Source: Magnetococcales bacterium (GTDB taxonomy: Bacteria > Pseudomonadota > Magnetococcia > Magnetococcales > JADFWU01). Taken from it: a stretch of 14,306 bases of DNA. The stretch covers positions 1 to 14,306 of the forward strand of contig JADFWU010000063.1 of assembly GCA_015234045.1 (NCBI GenBank). Direction: 5' to 3'. Below, one piece after another: positions 1 through 6,972 of the stretch; position 1 is the stretch's first letter; each line of letters opens with the position of its first letter. The notes below the pieces were generated by a model, which was not told where the DNA came from, searched no databases, and worked only from the letters and a program-made list of their open reading frames with translations. Made by a program: the position numbers and the translations under genes.

Positions 1-133
1 TCAAAAGCGGCGCAAAAACATCACCAGGGCTTCCACTCAGGTTGTGATTCATTGTCAAATTTTGGATCGAAATAACGATATCAGAAATATTGAATCAAGA
101 TGTGTTAAGGAATTGAAAGGAAGGAGTTTCGCT
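1..133 (+). other. Upstream region of aprA; possible aprB 3' end
   Basis: In most sulfur-metabolising bacteria aprB, the ferredoxin-like beta subunit, lies immediately upstream of aprA, so the end of aprB could fall here. Reading frame 3 is open from the window edge to a stop at 45-47 and frame 1 to a stop at 73-75. Neither short tail carries a cysteine cluster or another residue pattern that would identify AprB. The frame of aprA itself is also open to the left edge. The identity of this stretch is therefore unresolved. A good Shine-Dalgarno sequence (AAGGAG, 121-126) precedes aprA, which fits either a polycistronic aprBA message or a local start. Confidence 0.3.
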
Positions 134-2050
134 ATGGGAAGCTTTGGTGATCCCGATATCGTTGAAGTAGATACCGATGTATTAATCATCGGTGGCGGCA
201 TGGCCGCTTGTGGTTGTGCTTACGAGATTACCCGCTGGGCTCCTGAGGGGACACGCATTCGTTTGGTTGATAAAGCCGCTATGGAGCGCTCCGGTGCCGT
301 GGCTATGGGGCTGTCCGCCATTAATACCTATTTGGGCGATCAAGATCCGACCAACTATGTTCGTATGGTCTCCAACGACCTCATGGGCATCGTACGTGAT
401 GATTTGGTCTATGATGTCGGTCGTCACGTGGATAACAGCGTTCATCTGTTTGAAGAGTGGGGATTGCCCATCTGGAAACAGCCCGGCGATGAAAATAAAA
501 GCCTTGCTGAAGGGGGTAGGCCGGTTCGTTCCGGTAAATGGCAGATTATGGTCAACGGTGAGTCCTACAAGTGCATCGTTGCTGAAGCCGCTAAAAAAGC
601 GCTGGGTATGGACAATATTCAAGAGCGTGTCTTCATCGTGAAGCTGGTTCTGGATGCTGAAATCGACAACCGTATTGCCGGTGCTGTTGGTTTCTCCAAT
701 CGTGAAGACAAAATCTACGTCTACTCCGCCAAAGTGATGTTGCTTGTGGCTGGTGGGGCTGTGAATATTTTTCGTCCTCGGTCTGTTGCTGAAGGCCAAG
801 GCCGTACCTGGTATCCTGTTTGGAATGCCGGTTCTACCTATGCTATGGCTGCTCTGGTTGGTGCCGAGTTGACCATGATGGAAAATCGCTTCGTTCCTAC
901 CCGTTTTAAAGATGGTTATGGTCCAGTTGGCGCTTGGTTCCTGCTCTTCAAAGCCAAAGCGACAAACTGTCGTGGCGAAGTGTACATGGACACCAATATC
1001 GAGATGCTGAAGGACTATCCGCCTTATGGTCTCGCTGCGGTTCCTGCTACCTGCCTCCGTAATCACTTGATGATGAAAGAGACTCGTGATGGCCGTGGTC
1101 CTATCTACATGCGTACGGATACGGCACTCCAAGCGCTTGCTGAGTCCTATGAAGATGAATTCGGCGTGCGTGTAGCCAAGAAGAAAATCAAGCATCTCGA
1201 GGCAGAAGCTTGGGAAGATTTCCTTGATATGTGTGTTGGCCAGGCTGGTGTTTGGGCGGGTGAGAATATCGAGCCTGAGAAGGTTCCTTCCGAGTTGATG
1301 CCTACTGAACCCTACTTCTTGGGTTCACACGCTGGTTGCTGTGGTATTTGGGTGTCCGGTCCTGCTGATATCTGCCCGGAAGAGTGGAACTGGGGCTACA
1401 ACCGTATGACCACGGTGAACGGTCTTTTCACCGCTGGTGATGGTGTTGGTGCGTCCGGTCACAAATTTTCTTCCGGTTCCCATGCTGAGGGTCGTATTGC
1501 AGCCAAGAATATGATTCGTTTTCTGCGCGATAATGCTGACTATACCCCTAACTTGGGGCTTGATGTCCAAGCGCTGGCAGAAGAAATTTATGCGCCCGTT
1601 CGCACATTCATGGAGCATAAAGACTACACCACAGCCATTGAAGTGAATCCCAACTACATTACACCCAATATGCTTCAGCACCGTTTGATGAAGATCATGG
1701 ATGAGTATGTAGCTGGTGTTGGTACTGCGTATACTACCAATGAAACGCTCATGAAAATCGCTGTTGATAAAATTGCTGAGTTGAAAATCGACTCCAAGAA
1801 AATGATGGCGCGTGATCTTCATGAGCTGATGCGTGCCTGGGAGAACTACCACCGCATTCTTGCAGGTGAAGCCCATCTTCGTCACATGTTGTTCCGCAAA
1901 GAGACCCGTTATCCCGGTTTCTACTACAATATGGACTATAATTTTGTTGATGAAGAGAATTGGCGCTGCTTCGTTAATTCTCGGATTGATCCTAAGACCG
2001 GCGAGTGGACCACGTTCAAGCGAGAACACAAGGATTTGGTCACAAAGTAA
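134..2050 (+). CDS. aprA: Adenylylsulfate (APS) reductase, alpha subunit
   Basis: This is the FAD-bearing catalytic subunit of dissimilatory APS reductase, a cytoplasmic AprA-AprB enzyme that interconverts APS with sulfite plus AMP. It works in sulfate reduction, or in reverse in sulfur oxidation. The ATG at 134 was chosen because AAGGAG sits 7 bases upstream; the frame stays open further left but has no better start. The protein is 638 residues, the normal size for the family. The N-terminal FAD site is visible as LIIGGGMAACG near residues 17-27. Family-typical blocks include RFVPTRFKDGYGPVGAW around residues 252-268 and GSHAGCCGIW around 397-406. The Arg in the first block and the His in the second (about R257 and H399) match the substrate-binding Arg and His known from the Archaeoglobus structure. 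The presence of AprA alone does not reveal the direction of the reaction. A terminator follows 50 bases downstream, so aprA is the last gene of its unit. Confidence 0.96.
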   Translation: MGSFGDPDIVEVDTDVLIIGGGMAACGCAYEITRWAPEGTRIRLVDKAAMERSGAVAMGLSAINTYLGDQDPTNYVRMVSNDLMGIVRDDLVYDVGRHVDNSVHLFEEWGLPIWKQPGDENKSLAEGGRPVRSGKWQIMVNGESYKCIVAEAAKKALGMDNIQERVFIVKLVLDAEIDNRIAGAVGFSNREDKIYVYSAKVMLLVAGGAVNIFRPRSVAEGQGRTWYPVWNAGSTYAMAALVGAELTMMENRFVPTRFKDGYGPVGAWFLLFKAKATNCRGEVYMDTNIEMLKDYPPYGLAAVPATCLRNHLMMKETRDGRGPIYMRTDTALQALAESYEDEFGVRVAKKKIKHLEAEAWEDFLDMCVGQAGVWAGENIEPEKVPSELMPTEPYFLGSHAGCCGIWVSGPADICPEEWNWGYNRMTTVNGLFTAGDGVGASGHKFSSGSHAEGRIAAKNMIRFLRDNADYTPNLGLDVQALAEEIYAPVRTFMEHKDYTTAIEVNPNYITPNMLQHRLMKIMDEYVAGVGTAYTTNETLMKIAVDKIAELKIDSKKMMARDLHELMRAWENYHRILAGEAHLRHMLFRKETRYPGFYYNMDYNFVDEENWRCFVNSRIDPKTGEWTTFKREHKDLVTK

Positions 2051-2099
2051 GACAGCCTACCTAAGCTTTATAAAGATGCTTTTTCCTTCAATAGATTTT

Positions 2100-2126
2100 A
2101 GCCCTGGTACGTCTGGGGCTTTTTTC
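2100..2126 (+). terminator. Rho-independent terminator after aprA
   Basis: An 8-bp stem (AGCCCTGG pairing with CTGGGGCT, with two wobble pairs) closes a 5-base loop and is followed directly by a run of six T. It lies 50 bases after the aprA stop and ends that transcript. Confidence 0.8.
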
Positions 2127-2248
2127 TATTGCAAAGTCATGAAAATCCAATTATTTTGTCACACTCATCCTAAATAAAAAAATAACCTTACGGTTGGATA
2201 TCGGCTTTGCGGTGTCCACCACTGTCTTATCTTTGCGAGGAGAAATCG

Positions 2249-2524
2249 ATGTCTGAGGTTGACCAGCTGGCTTCATTCCAACAGTCGCGTGCTATTCAAG
2301 GTCAGACCGAGACGATTCAAAAGGGTCGTCAGTTGGCCAAGGATCTTGAGAATAAATCCAACGCCAGAGCAGCTGATGGCGCACAGGAAGTGGCACAGAA
2401 AAATAAGGGATTTCAACAAGAAGCGGTCAAAGTCTCCATTACAGCTAATGAGCGCTCAGACTCTCCGGCATTCTCAGCCCGTCCTGAGCAGGCTCAGACC
2501 TATGTGCGTAATCAGGCTATCTGA
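2249..2524 (+). CDS. Small polar protein of unknown function (91 aa)
   Basis: I do not recognise this gene. The ATG at 2249 is preceded by GAGGAG (2237-2242) and encodes 91 residues; an in-frame upstream start at 2207 lacks a comparable ribosome site and is not preferred. The protein is rich in Gln, Ala, Lys and Glu, has no Cys or Trp, and has no signal peptide or membrane segment, so it should be soluble and largely helical or disordered. Residues 60-67 (VKVSITAN) resemble residues 59-66 (VRITLSEK) of the next small protein, which suggests a distant relation. It is flanked by its own terminator on each side and so is a single-gene unit. No convincing promoter was identified. Its strong ribosome site and downstream terminator support it being real. 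Confidence 0.75.
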   Translation: MSEVDQLASFQQSRAIQGQTETIQKGRQLAKDLENKSNARAADGAQEVAQKNKGFQQEAVKVSITANERSDSPAFSARPEQAQTYVRNQAI

Positions 2525-2560
2525 TCAATTACAGTTCTGACAGAATATCAGCTCATGAAA

Positions 2561-2602
2561 AGAAAAAAGGCGTTGAGGATTATCTCAGCGTCTTTTTTTT
2601 TT
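2561..2602 (+). terminator. Rho-independent terminator after the 91-aa gene
   Basis: The 9-bp stem GGCGTTGAG / CTCAGCGTC (two wobble pairs) closes a 6-base loop. An A-rich tract lies before it and ten T follow it. The flanking A and T tracts could extend the stem. It separates the two small-protein genes into independent transcripts. Confidence 0.88.
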
Positions 2603-2634
2603 CATCAATTTTCACTTTATGGGCAATTTTTCGC

Positions 2635-2662
2635 TAAAGTCCCATGAAGGGATTACCGATAG
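2635..2662 (+). promoter_or_regulatory. Sigma-28 (FliA)-type promoter
   Basis: TAAAGTCC (2635-2642) and ACCGATAG (2655-2662) are separated by 12 bases. The enterobacterial FliA consensus is TAAAGTTT, 11 bases, GCCGATAA; the core TAAAG and CCGATA are both intact, with one extra spacer base. The predicted transcript would start near 2669, about 40 bases ahead of the small gene at 2711. This would place that gene in the late flagellar regulon. No such element was found before the 2249 gene. Confidence 0.6.
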
Positions 2663-2710
2663 GAGACTGGAGGACTTGGATTTTCAACCCCTAACGACGG
2701 GAAGGGCATC

Positions 2711-2947
2711 ATGAGTATTACAGCCGTCAACAATTTCACCGCAGGTCGGGCCGATATGGCCGAGAACCAATTGGGGGAACGCGCCAAGGTTGATGCGTCC
2801 AAAACGCAGAAGACCGTGGAGCAACGGATTTATAAAGGCAATGTGGAAACCTCATCAGAGACAAAATCTAATTCTGATGAGGCGGTTCGCATTACATTGT
2901 CTGAAAAATCCAAAGAGATGGGACGTATGTTCCCAACCCCTCAGTAG
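2711..2947 (+). CDS. Small polar protein, likely sigma-28 dependent (78 aa)
   Basis: I do not recognise this gene. The ATG at 2711 follows a purine-rich GGGAAGGG ribosome site (about 2699-2706) and encodes 78 residues. The protein is hydrophilic, rich in Lys, Glu, Ser and Thr, has no Cys or Trp, and lacks a signal peptide or membrane segment. Residues 57-66 (EAVRITLSEK) recall the short V-x-[IL]-[ST]-L-S pattern seen near the C-terminus of several small flagellar and secretion-linked proteins, for example FlgM (VSLSS). That resemblance is short and is inference only. The upstream sigma-28-like promoter suggests late flagellar expression. It may be a diverged sister of the 91-residue protein upstream, with which it shares the same short motif and general composition. 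Confidence 0.7.
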   Translation: MSITAVNNFTAGRADMAENQLGERAKVDASKTQKTVEQRIYKGNVETSSETKSNSDEAVRITLSEKSKEMGRMFPTPQ

Positions 2948-3019
2948 GTGAAGCATCAGTGGGTGTATGTTGCCACCGATGAAGCCATGGAGGAAATCTT
3001 TTGCTTTTTTAAATAGTTG

Positions 3020-3058
3020 CCTTTAAATTCTTAGAAAGTTACATTAAGAATTTAAAGG
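3020..3058. repeat. 14-bp perfect inverted repeat
   Basis: CCTTTAAATTCTTA (3020-3033) is exactly complementary to TAAGAATTTAAAGG (3045-3058), with 11 bases between. The stem is AT-rich and lacks an adjoining T run on either strand, so it is not a standard intrinsic terminator. It could be a protein-binding site or an RNA hairpin at the 3' end of the preceding small transcript. The arms are seen directly; the role is unknown. Confidence 0.8.
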
Positions 3059-3188
3059 GGTTGGTTCGCAGCAGTTCCAATGATCTGTTTAGAGAACAAT
3101 TGACCTGCCAAGTCTCCGCCGCCCGTTTTGTTGAATCCTTTTTTCGCAATTGGATAGCAATCGGGCGGTGCCTCCGCCTTTCTATTGC

Positions 3189-3217
3189 TTGACAAAACCG
3201 TGTACCTCTCTGATCAT
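3189..3217 (+). promoter_or_regulatory. Probable sigma-70 promoter of the alaC-hom unit
   Basis: TTGACA (3189-3194) matches the -35 consensus fully; GATCAT (3212-3217), 17 bases on, matches 4 of 6 positions of the -10. Transcription would start near 3224, 37 bases before the ATG at 3261. This supports that ATG over upstream in-frame starts. Confidence 0.5.
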
Positions 3218-3260
3218 CCCCCTTTCATATTCACTTCTTCTGTCTGACTGGACCCGGTTC

Positions 3261-4454
3261 ATGGAAGAGTTTTATCGCATCAGCCGGCTTCCTCCCTATG
3301 TTTTTGCTGTGGTGAATGATCTCAAGCACCAGGCACGACTCCGGGGGGAGGATGTTATTGACTTTGGTATGGGCAACCCTGATCAGCCTACGCCAAAACA
3401 TATTGTTAAACGATTGGCCGAAGCGGCCCAAGAGGGCCGCAATCATCGCTACTCCCTGTCTAAAGGCATTCACGGCCTTCGCAAAGCTGTGTGTGGTTAT
3501 TATAAACGTCGTTTTGATGTTGACCTGGACCCTGAAACCGAGGCCATTGTCACTATTGGCTCAAAAGAGGGGCTTTCTCATCTGGCATTGGCTATCACCA
3601 ATCCTGGTGTTTCAGTATTGGTGCCCAATCCAACCTATCCGATCCATGTGTATGCGTTTGTTATCGCTGGTGCGGATGTGTTGCATGTGCCCATTGGTCC
3701 GAAGTTCGACTTTTTTGAAGAGTTGCGCCGTTCGGTACTGAATACTTGGCCTAAGCCGAAAGTGCTGGTGGTCAACTTTCCATCCAATCCTACTGCTCAG
3801 GTGGTGGATTTGGATTTTTATGTGAAAGTGGTCGAGTTTGCCAAAGAACATGAATTGCTGGTGGTATCTGATATCGCCTATGCAGAGATCTGCTTTGATG
3901 GCTATAGAGCACCGTCCATTCTTCAGGTGCCTGGTGCTAAAGATGTAGCTATTGAGTTCTATTCGCTCTCCAAGACCTACAACATGCCCGGATGGCGTGT
4001 AGGGTTTGCGGTAGGCAACAGGCATTTGGTCAAAGCGCTGACCCGCATCAAGTCCTATCTGGATTATGGTATGTTTCAGCCGATTCAGATCGCTAGTGCT
4101 GTGGCGTTGAACGAGTCACAGGATTGTGTGCGTGAGATTCGTCAGAACTATCAGAAACGCCGGGATGTGCTGGTTGAAGGTCTGCATAGAGCAGGCTGGG
4201 AGATTGAAAGTCCCAAGGCGACCATGTTTGTCTGGGCGGAAATTCCTGAAGAGTTCAAAAAATTGGGCAGTCTTGAATTTTCCAAGTTACTGCTTCAAGA
4301 AGCGCAGGTTGCTGTAAGTCCTGGTGTTGGCTTTGGGGTTAATGGTGATGATTATGTGCGTATCTCATTGATCGAAAATTCACATCGGACCCGTCAGGCT
4401 ATTCGGAACATCAGGAAATTCCTGAATGCTGGCGGTGATATTCAGTCATCATGA
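3261..4454 (+). CDS. alaC: PLP-dependent aminotransferase, AlaC-like (alanine/LL-DAP type)
   Basis: This is a fold-type I, class I/II aminotransferase of 397 residues that is expected to transfer amino groups between alanine or a related amino acid and 2-oxoglutarate in the cytoplasm. The N-terminus ([10 protein letters not shown], then DFGMGNPD at residues 34-41) is very close in pattern to E. coli AlaC (412 aa). The PLP-binding lysine is K238 in [15 protein letters not shown]. The family Asn (FPSNPTAQ) and the Asp/Tyr pair (SDIAYAE) are present, and the substrate-carboxylate Arg is probably the one in VRISLIEN. The ATG at 3261 aligns with AlaC-type starts; the ribosome site is weak (GGACCCGG). 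Sequence reading alone cannot separate alanine transaminase from LL-diaminopimelate aminotransferase, which is closely related. The gene starts a run with hom 31 bases downstream, consistent with a role in amino-acid synthesis. Confidence 0.88.
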   Translation: MEEFYRISRLPPYVFAVVNDLKHQARLRGEDVIDFGMGNPDQPTPKHIVKRLAEAAQEGRNHRYSLSKGIHGLRKAVCGYYKRRFDVDLDPETEAIVTIGSKEGLSHLALAITNPGVSVLVPNPTYPIHVYAFVIAGADVLHVPIGPKFDFFEELRRSVLNTWPKPKVLVVNFPSNPTAQVVDLDFYVKVVEFAKEHELLVVSDIAYAEICFDGYRAPSILQVPGAKDVAIEFYSLSKTYNMPGWRVGFAVGNRHLVKALTRIKSYLDYGMFQPIQIASAVALNESQDCVREIRQNYQKRRDVLVEGLHRAGWEIESPKATMFVWAEIPEEFKKLGSLEFSKLLLQEAQVAVSPGVGFGVNGDDYVRISLIENSHRTRQAIRNIRKFLNAGGDIQSS

Positions 4455-4485
4455 GTCATTGTCTTTTTTCTATGGGAGTAGAATT

Positions 4486-5796
4486 GTGAAGTCACTCGGT
4501 ATTGGTGTGTTGGGATTTGGAACCGTCGGAACCGGTACGGTCAAACTTCTCCTGGAAAACAGTGAACTGATGGCACAACGCACAGGTGTTGCGCTTAACC
4601 TGGTTCGGATCTGTGATAAAGATCTGCAAACAGATCGTGGTGTGGATCTGACCGGCGTTGAGTTGACTGATTCGGTGGATAAGGTTCTGGATGGCGATGA
4701 CATCGATGTGGTTGTTGAGTTGATCGGTGGTTACGAACCAGCCCGGAGTTTTGTTGAACAGGCACTTAAAAACGGCAAACATGTGGTGACAGCCAACAAG
4801 GCGTTGATTGCGCTCCATGGTAATGACCTGCTCAAAACCGCAGCCGAAGCGGGTGTTCAGCTGTTATTTGAAGCCTCTGTTGCAGGTGCGGTTCCTGTTG
4901 TTAAGGCGTTGCGTGAGAGTTTGGCTGCCAACCGGATTGAAGAGATCTACGGGATTCTGAATGGAACCTGTAACTATATTCTGACTCAGATGCGGGTCAA
5001 TCAGGCACCGTTTAACGAAGTGCTTGCCGATGCTCAGAAGAAGGGATATGCCGAGGCGGATCCGACTTTTGATATTGACGGCATCGATACCGCGCATAAA
5101 TTGACCATTCTGGCTGCTATAGCCTTTGGTACGCCGTTAGCCTTTGATCAGGTTCATGTGGAAGGGATACGCAGTATCACCGATGTGGATATCCTTTGGG
5201 CCAATCGGATGGGATACCGGATCAAGCTGTTGGGTATTGCCCGGCGCACTGAGGATGGTCTCGAATTGCGTATTCATCCGACAATGGTGCCTGAGAACAG
5301 TATGGTTGCTTCGGTGGAAGATGTGTTTAACGCTGTTTTTGTCAAAGGCGACTACTCCGGCACCACCATGTATCATGGTCGCGGCGCTGGTGAAAAGCCG
5401 ACGGCAGGAGCGGTTGTGGCGGATCTGATTGATTTGGCGCGTGATGCCAAGAGTAAATCGAAAGGGCGTGTTGCTGGGTTATCCTATCTGGATAAACATC
5501 TCAAAGAGAAGCCGATACGCGCATTGAATGACGTGGAAAGTCAATACTATCTGCGTTTTTCAGTGGAAGATCGCCCTGGTGTGCTGGCGGAGATTACTGC
5601 GATTTTACGTGATCAGCGGATTTCCATCAAAACAGTCAATCAGGATGGGCGCTCTTCAACGGATTCGGTTCCGTTGGTGATAATGACGCATCGTGCCAAA
5701 GAAGAGAATATTCGTGCCAGTTTGGCCGCTATTGAGAAGTTGGATGTGGTGAGTGAAAAACCACATCTTATTCGTATCGAAAACAGCCTCTCTTGA
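4486..5796 (+). CDS. hom: Homoserine dehydrogenase
   Basis: The enzyme reduces L-aspartate 4-semialdehyde to L-homoserine with NAD(P)H, at the branch to threonine and methionine. The start is GTG at 4486, preceded by GGGAG (4474-4478) at good spacing; an in-frame ATG at 4426 overlaps the previous gene and would add an unlike N-terminus. The 436-residue product is the typical monofunctional size. Domains in order are a Rossmann NAD(P)-binding fold with GFGTVG at 10-15, a catalytic and dimerisation domain with NGTCNYIL near 159-166 and the acidic stretch EADPTFDIDGIDTAHK that carries the catalytic Asp/Lys pair, and a C-terminal ACT domain from about 352 (RFSVEDRPGVLAEI). The ACT domain suggests allosteric inhibition by threonine. 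It lies 31 bases after the aminotransferase and 18 before the ApgM-like gene, so the three are probably cotranscribed. Confidence 0.96.
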   Translation: MKSLGIGVLGFGTVGTGTVKLLLENSELMAQRTGVALNLVRICDKDLQTDRGVDLTGVELTDSVDKVLDGDDIDVVVELIGGYEPARSFVEQALKNGKHVVTANKALIALHGNDLLKTAAEAGVQLLFEASVAGAVPVVKALRESLAANRIEEIYGILNGTCNYILTQMRVNQAPFNEVLADAQKKGYAEADPTFDIDGIDTAHKLTILAAIAFGTPLAFDQVHVEGIRSITDVDILWANRMGYRIKLLGIARRTEDGLELRIHPTMVPENSMVASVEDVFNAVFVKGDYSGTTMYHGRGAGEKPTAGAVVADLIDLARDAKSKSKGRVAGLSYLDKHLKEKPIRALNDVESQYYLRFSVEDRPGVLAEITAILRDQRISIKTVNQDGRSSTDSVPLVIMTHRAKEENIRASLAAIEKLDVVSEKPHLIRIENSLS

Positions 5797-5814
5797 TGAG
5801 GAAGTAGACTGACC

Positions 5815-6972
5815 ATGCCTGTTCTGTTCCTCATTGATGGTTTAACAGCGGACGGTGATCCACCTTTTGGATCACTCTGTCCGCATTTGGATGGTATGGC
5901 AGCCCATGGTGATACCGGTCGGGTTCGGTTGATTCAAAAGGGACAAGTGCCTGAAGAGTCCATGGCATGGTTCAGTCTGTTTGGTCGAGCCGGTTTTTTT
6001 CCAAAAGAGACCGATCCACCGCTGGGTTATCTTTCTGCATTGGGGTTGGGATTGAATCCTGATCCCAGCCGGATTTGGGCCAGGCTCTCTTTTACCCATG
6101 TGTATCGCAAGCAGGATAAGTTGATTTTCATGTCACCGAATCGTACTGGTCAATCACCGGGCGAGTGTCAGATTCTGGCCAGCGGCATGAAAGAAGATCT
6201 TGCAGTCATGGGCTGGAAGCTACACCTGACCAATCCAGATTCTCTCTGTATTCTGGTTTCCAGTGATCAACCGATTCAAGCCAGGACCAGTATGTTGGAT
6301 CGTTTGGAAGGGGAATCCCTGCTGGACTTTATTCCGCGCAGCAGTTCGGGCGGAAAAGGGTTGACCAACTTGTTGACCAATGCACAAATGCTGCTCAAAC
6401 CGCATCCGGTCAACCTGGAGCGTGAGGCAGAAGGGCGATTTCCGCTCAATCTGGCTTGGTTTTGGGGAATGAGTGATGGTCGGAATTTTCCCAGTAAATC
6501 ACCTATCAAGTCAGCTCGGAACATCTGTTGGACACATGATCCCGTTGTGATGGGATTGGCTGTGGCATCCAATTTCGGGATTGGTATGTTGCCTGTTGAT
6601 GCTCATGGTTTTGATTATCTGGTTGAAAATATTGTCAAGCAGGCCAAAGAGGGGCAAGTGGTGGTTCATATCCAATCACCAGCAACATTGGCGCGGCATG
6701 GCATGAATGACGAGCGTTTGGCGCGGCTCAAACAGATTGATCAAGAACTCATCGCACCGATTGCCAATGCATTGCAGAGCAGTGGAAACCGGTTGGTGGT
6801 GGCAGGCAGTTATCACCTTTCTGAACGTGGTTTGGGATTGGGTGATCCGACATCCTGGTTATCCACATCCGGACCCTCTTTGACCAAAACAAGACGGGTT
6901 TGGAATCGGCGTCAGTTTGGTCAGGGACGGCTCATTGACGCATCGGTATTTCGTAAAAGATGGCTGGCATGA
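5815..6972 (+). CDS. ApgM-like alkaline-phosphatase-superfamily protein, probably degenerate
   Basis: The 385-residue protein has the layout of archaeal-type cofactor-independent phosphoglycerate mutase (about 400 aa), including the subgroup proposed to act as an alternative homoserine kinase beside hom in some bacteria. The start is ATG 5815 with GAGGAAG just upstream. Recognisable points are LFLIDG with D8, the PEES block with S49 where the family has its PGSD nucleophile Ser, VVHIQSPATLARHG (H285, H295) where the family has HVEAPDEAGHDG, a helix resembling K..IE.ID before residue 310, and GSYH at 331-334 where the family has PDH. The Asp after the Ser, the Asp in HVEAPD, the Asp of PDH and the final HS ligand all appear replaced. 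It therefore has the fold but probably not the two-metal chemistry. It overlaps recJ and follows hom by 18 bases. A role as regulator or an altered active site is inference. Confidence 0.7.
   Translation: MPVLFLIDGLTADGDPPFGSLCPHLDGMAAHGDTGRVRLIQKGQVPEESMAWFSLFGRAGFFPKETDPPLGYLSALGLGLNPDPSRIWARLSFTHVYRKQDKLIFMSPNRTGQSPGECQILASGMKEDLAVMGWKLHLTNPDSLCILVSSDQPIQARTSMLDRLEGESLLDFIPRSSSGGKGLTNLLTNAQMLLKPHPVNLEREAEGRFPLNLAWFWGMSDGRNFPSKSPIKSARNICWTHDPVVMGLAVASNFGIGMLPVDAHGFDYLVENIVKQAKEGQVVVHIQSPATLARHGMNDERLARLKQIDQELIAPIANALQSSGNRLVVAGSYHLSERGLGLGDPTSWLSTSGPSLTKTRRVWNRRQFGQGRLIDASVFRKRWLA

Larger units (their letters stand above)
2948..3260. other. Gene-free interval between small-protein gene and alaC-like gene
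   Basis: No credible gene is seen in this 313-base stretch. An open frame from 3150 that runs into the aminotransferase has no ribosome site and an atypical N-terminal extension, so it is not used. The interval contains an imperfect hairpin (about 2954-2981, CATCAGTGG facing CCACCGATG with one mismatch and no T run), a 14-bp perfect inverted repeat (3020-3058) and a likely sigma-70 promoter (3189-3217). Confidence 0.6.

Noticed and set aside
182-1195. 337-residue open frame on the minus strand
   Set aside because: It lies fully inside aprA, has no ribosome site and no recognisable domain; long antisense frames are expected opposite such codon usage.
1325-2029. 234-residue minus-strand open frame
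   Set aside because: Antisense shadow of aprA with no family features.
2195-2210. Possible sigma-54 promoter (TGGATATCGGCTTTGC) before the 91-aa gene
   Set aside because: The GG and GC elements are 13 rather than 12 bases apart and the -24 box is poor; sigma-54 spacing is strict.
3150-3260. Extended N-terminus for the aminotransferase
   Set aside because: No ribosome site, atypical residues, and the TTGACA promoter at 3189 lies within it; AlaC-type proteins start at the 3261 position.
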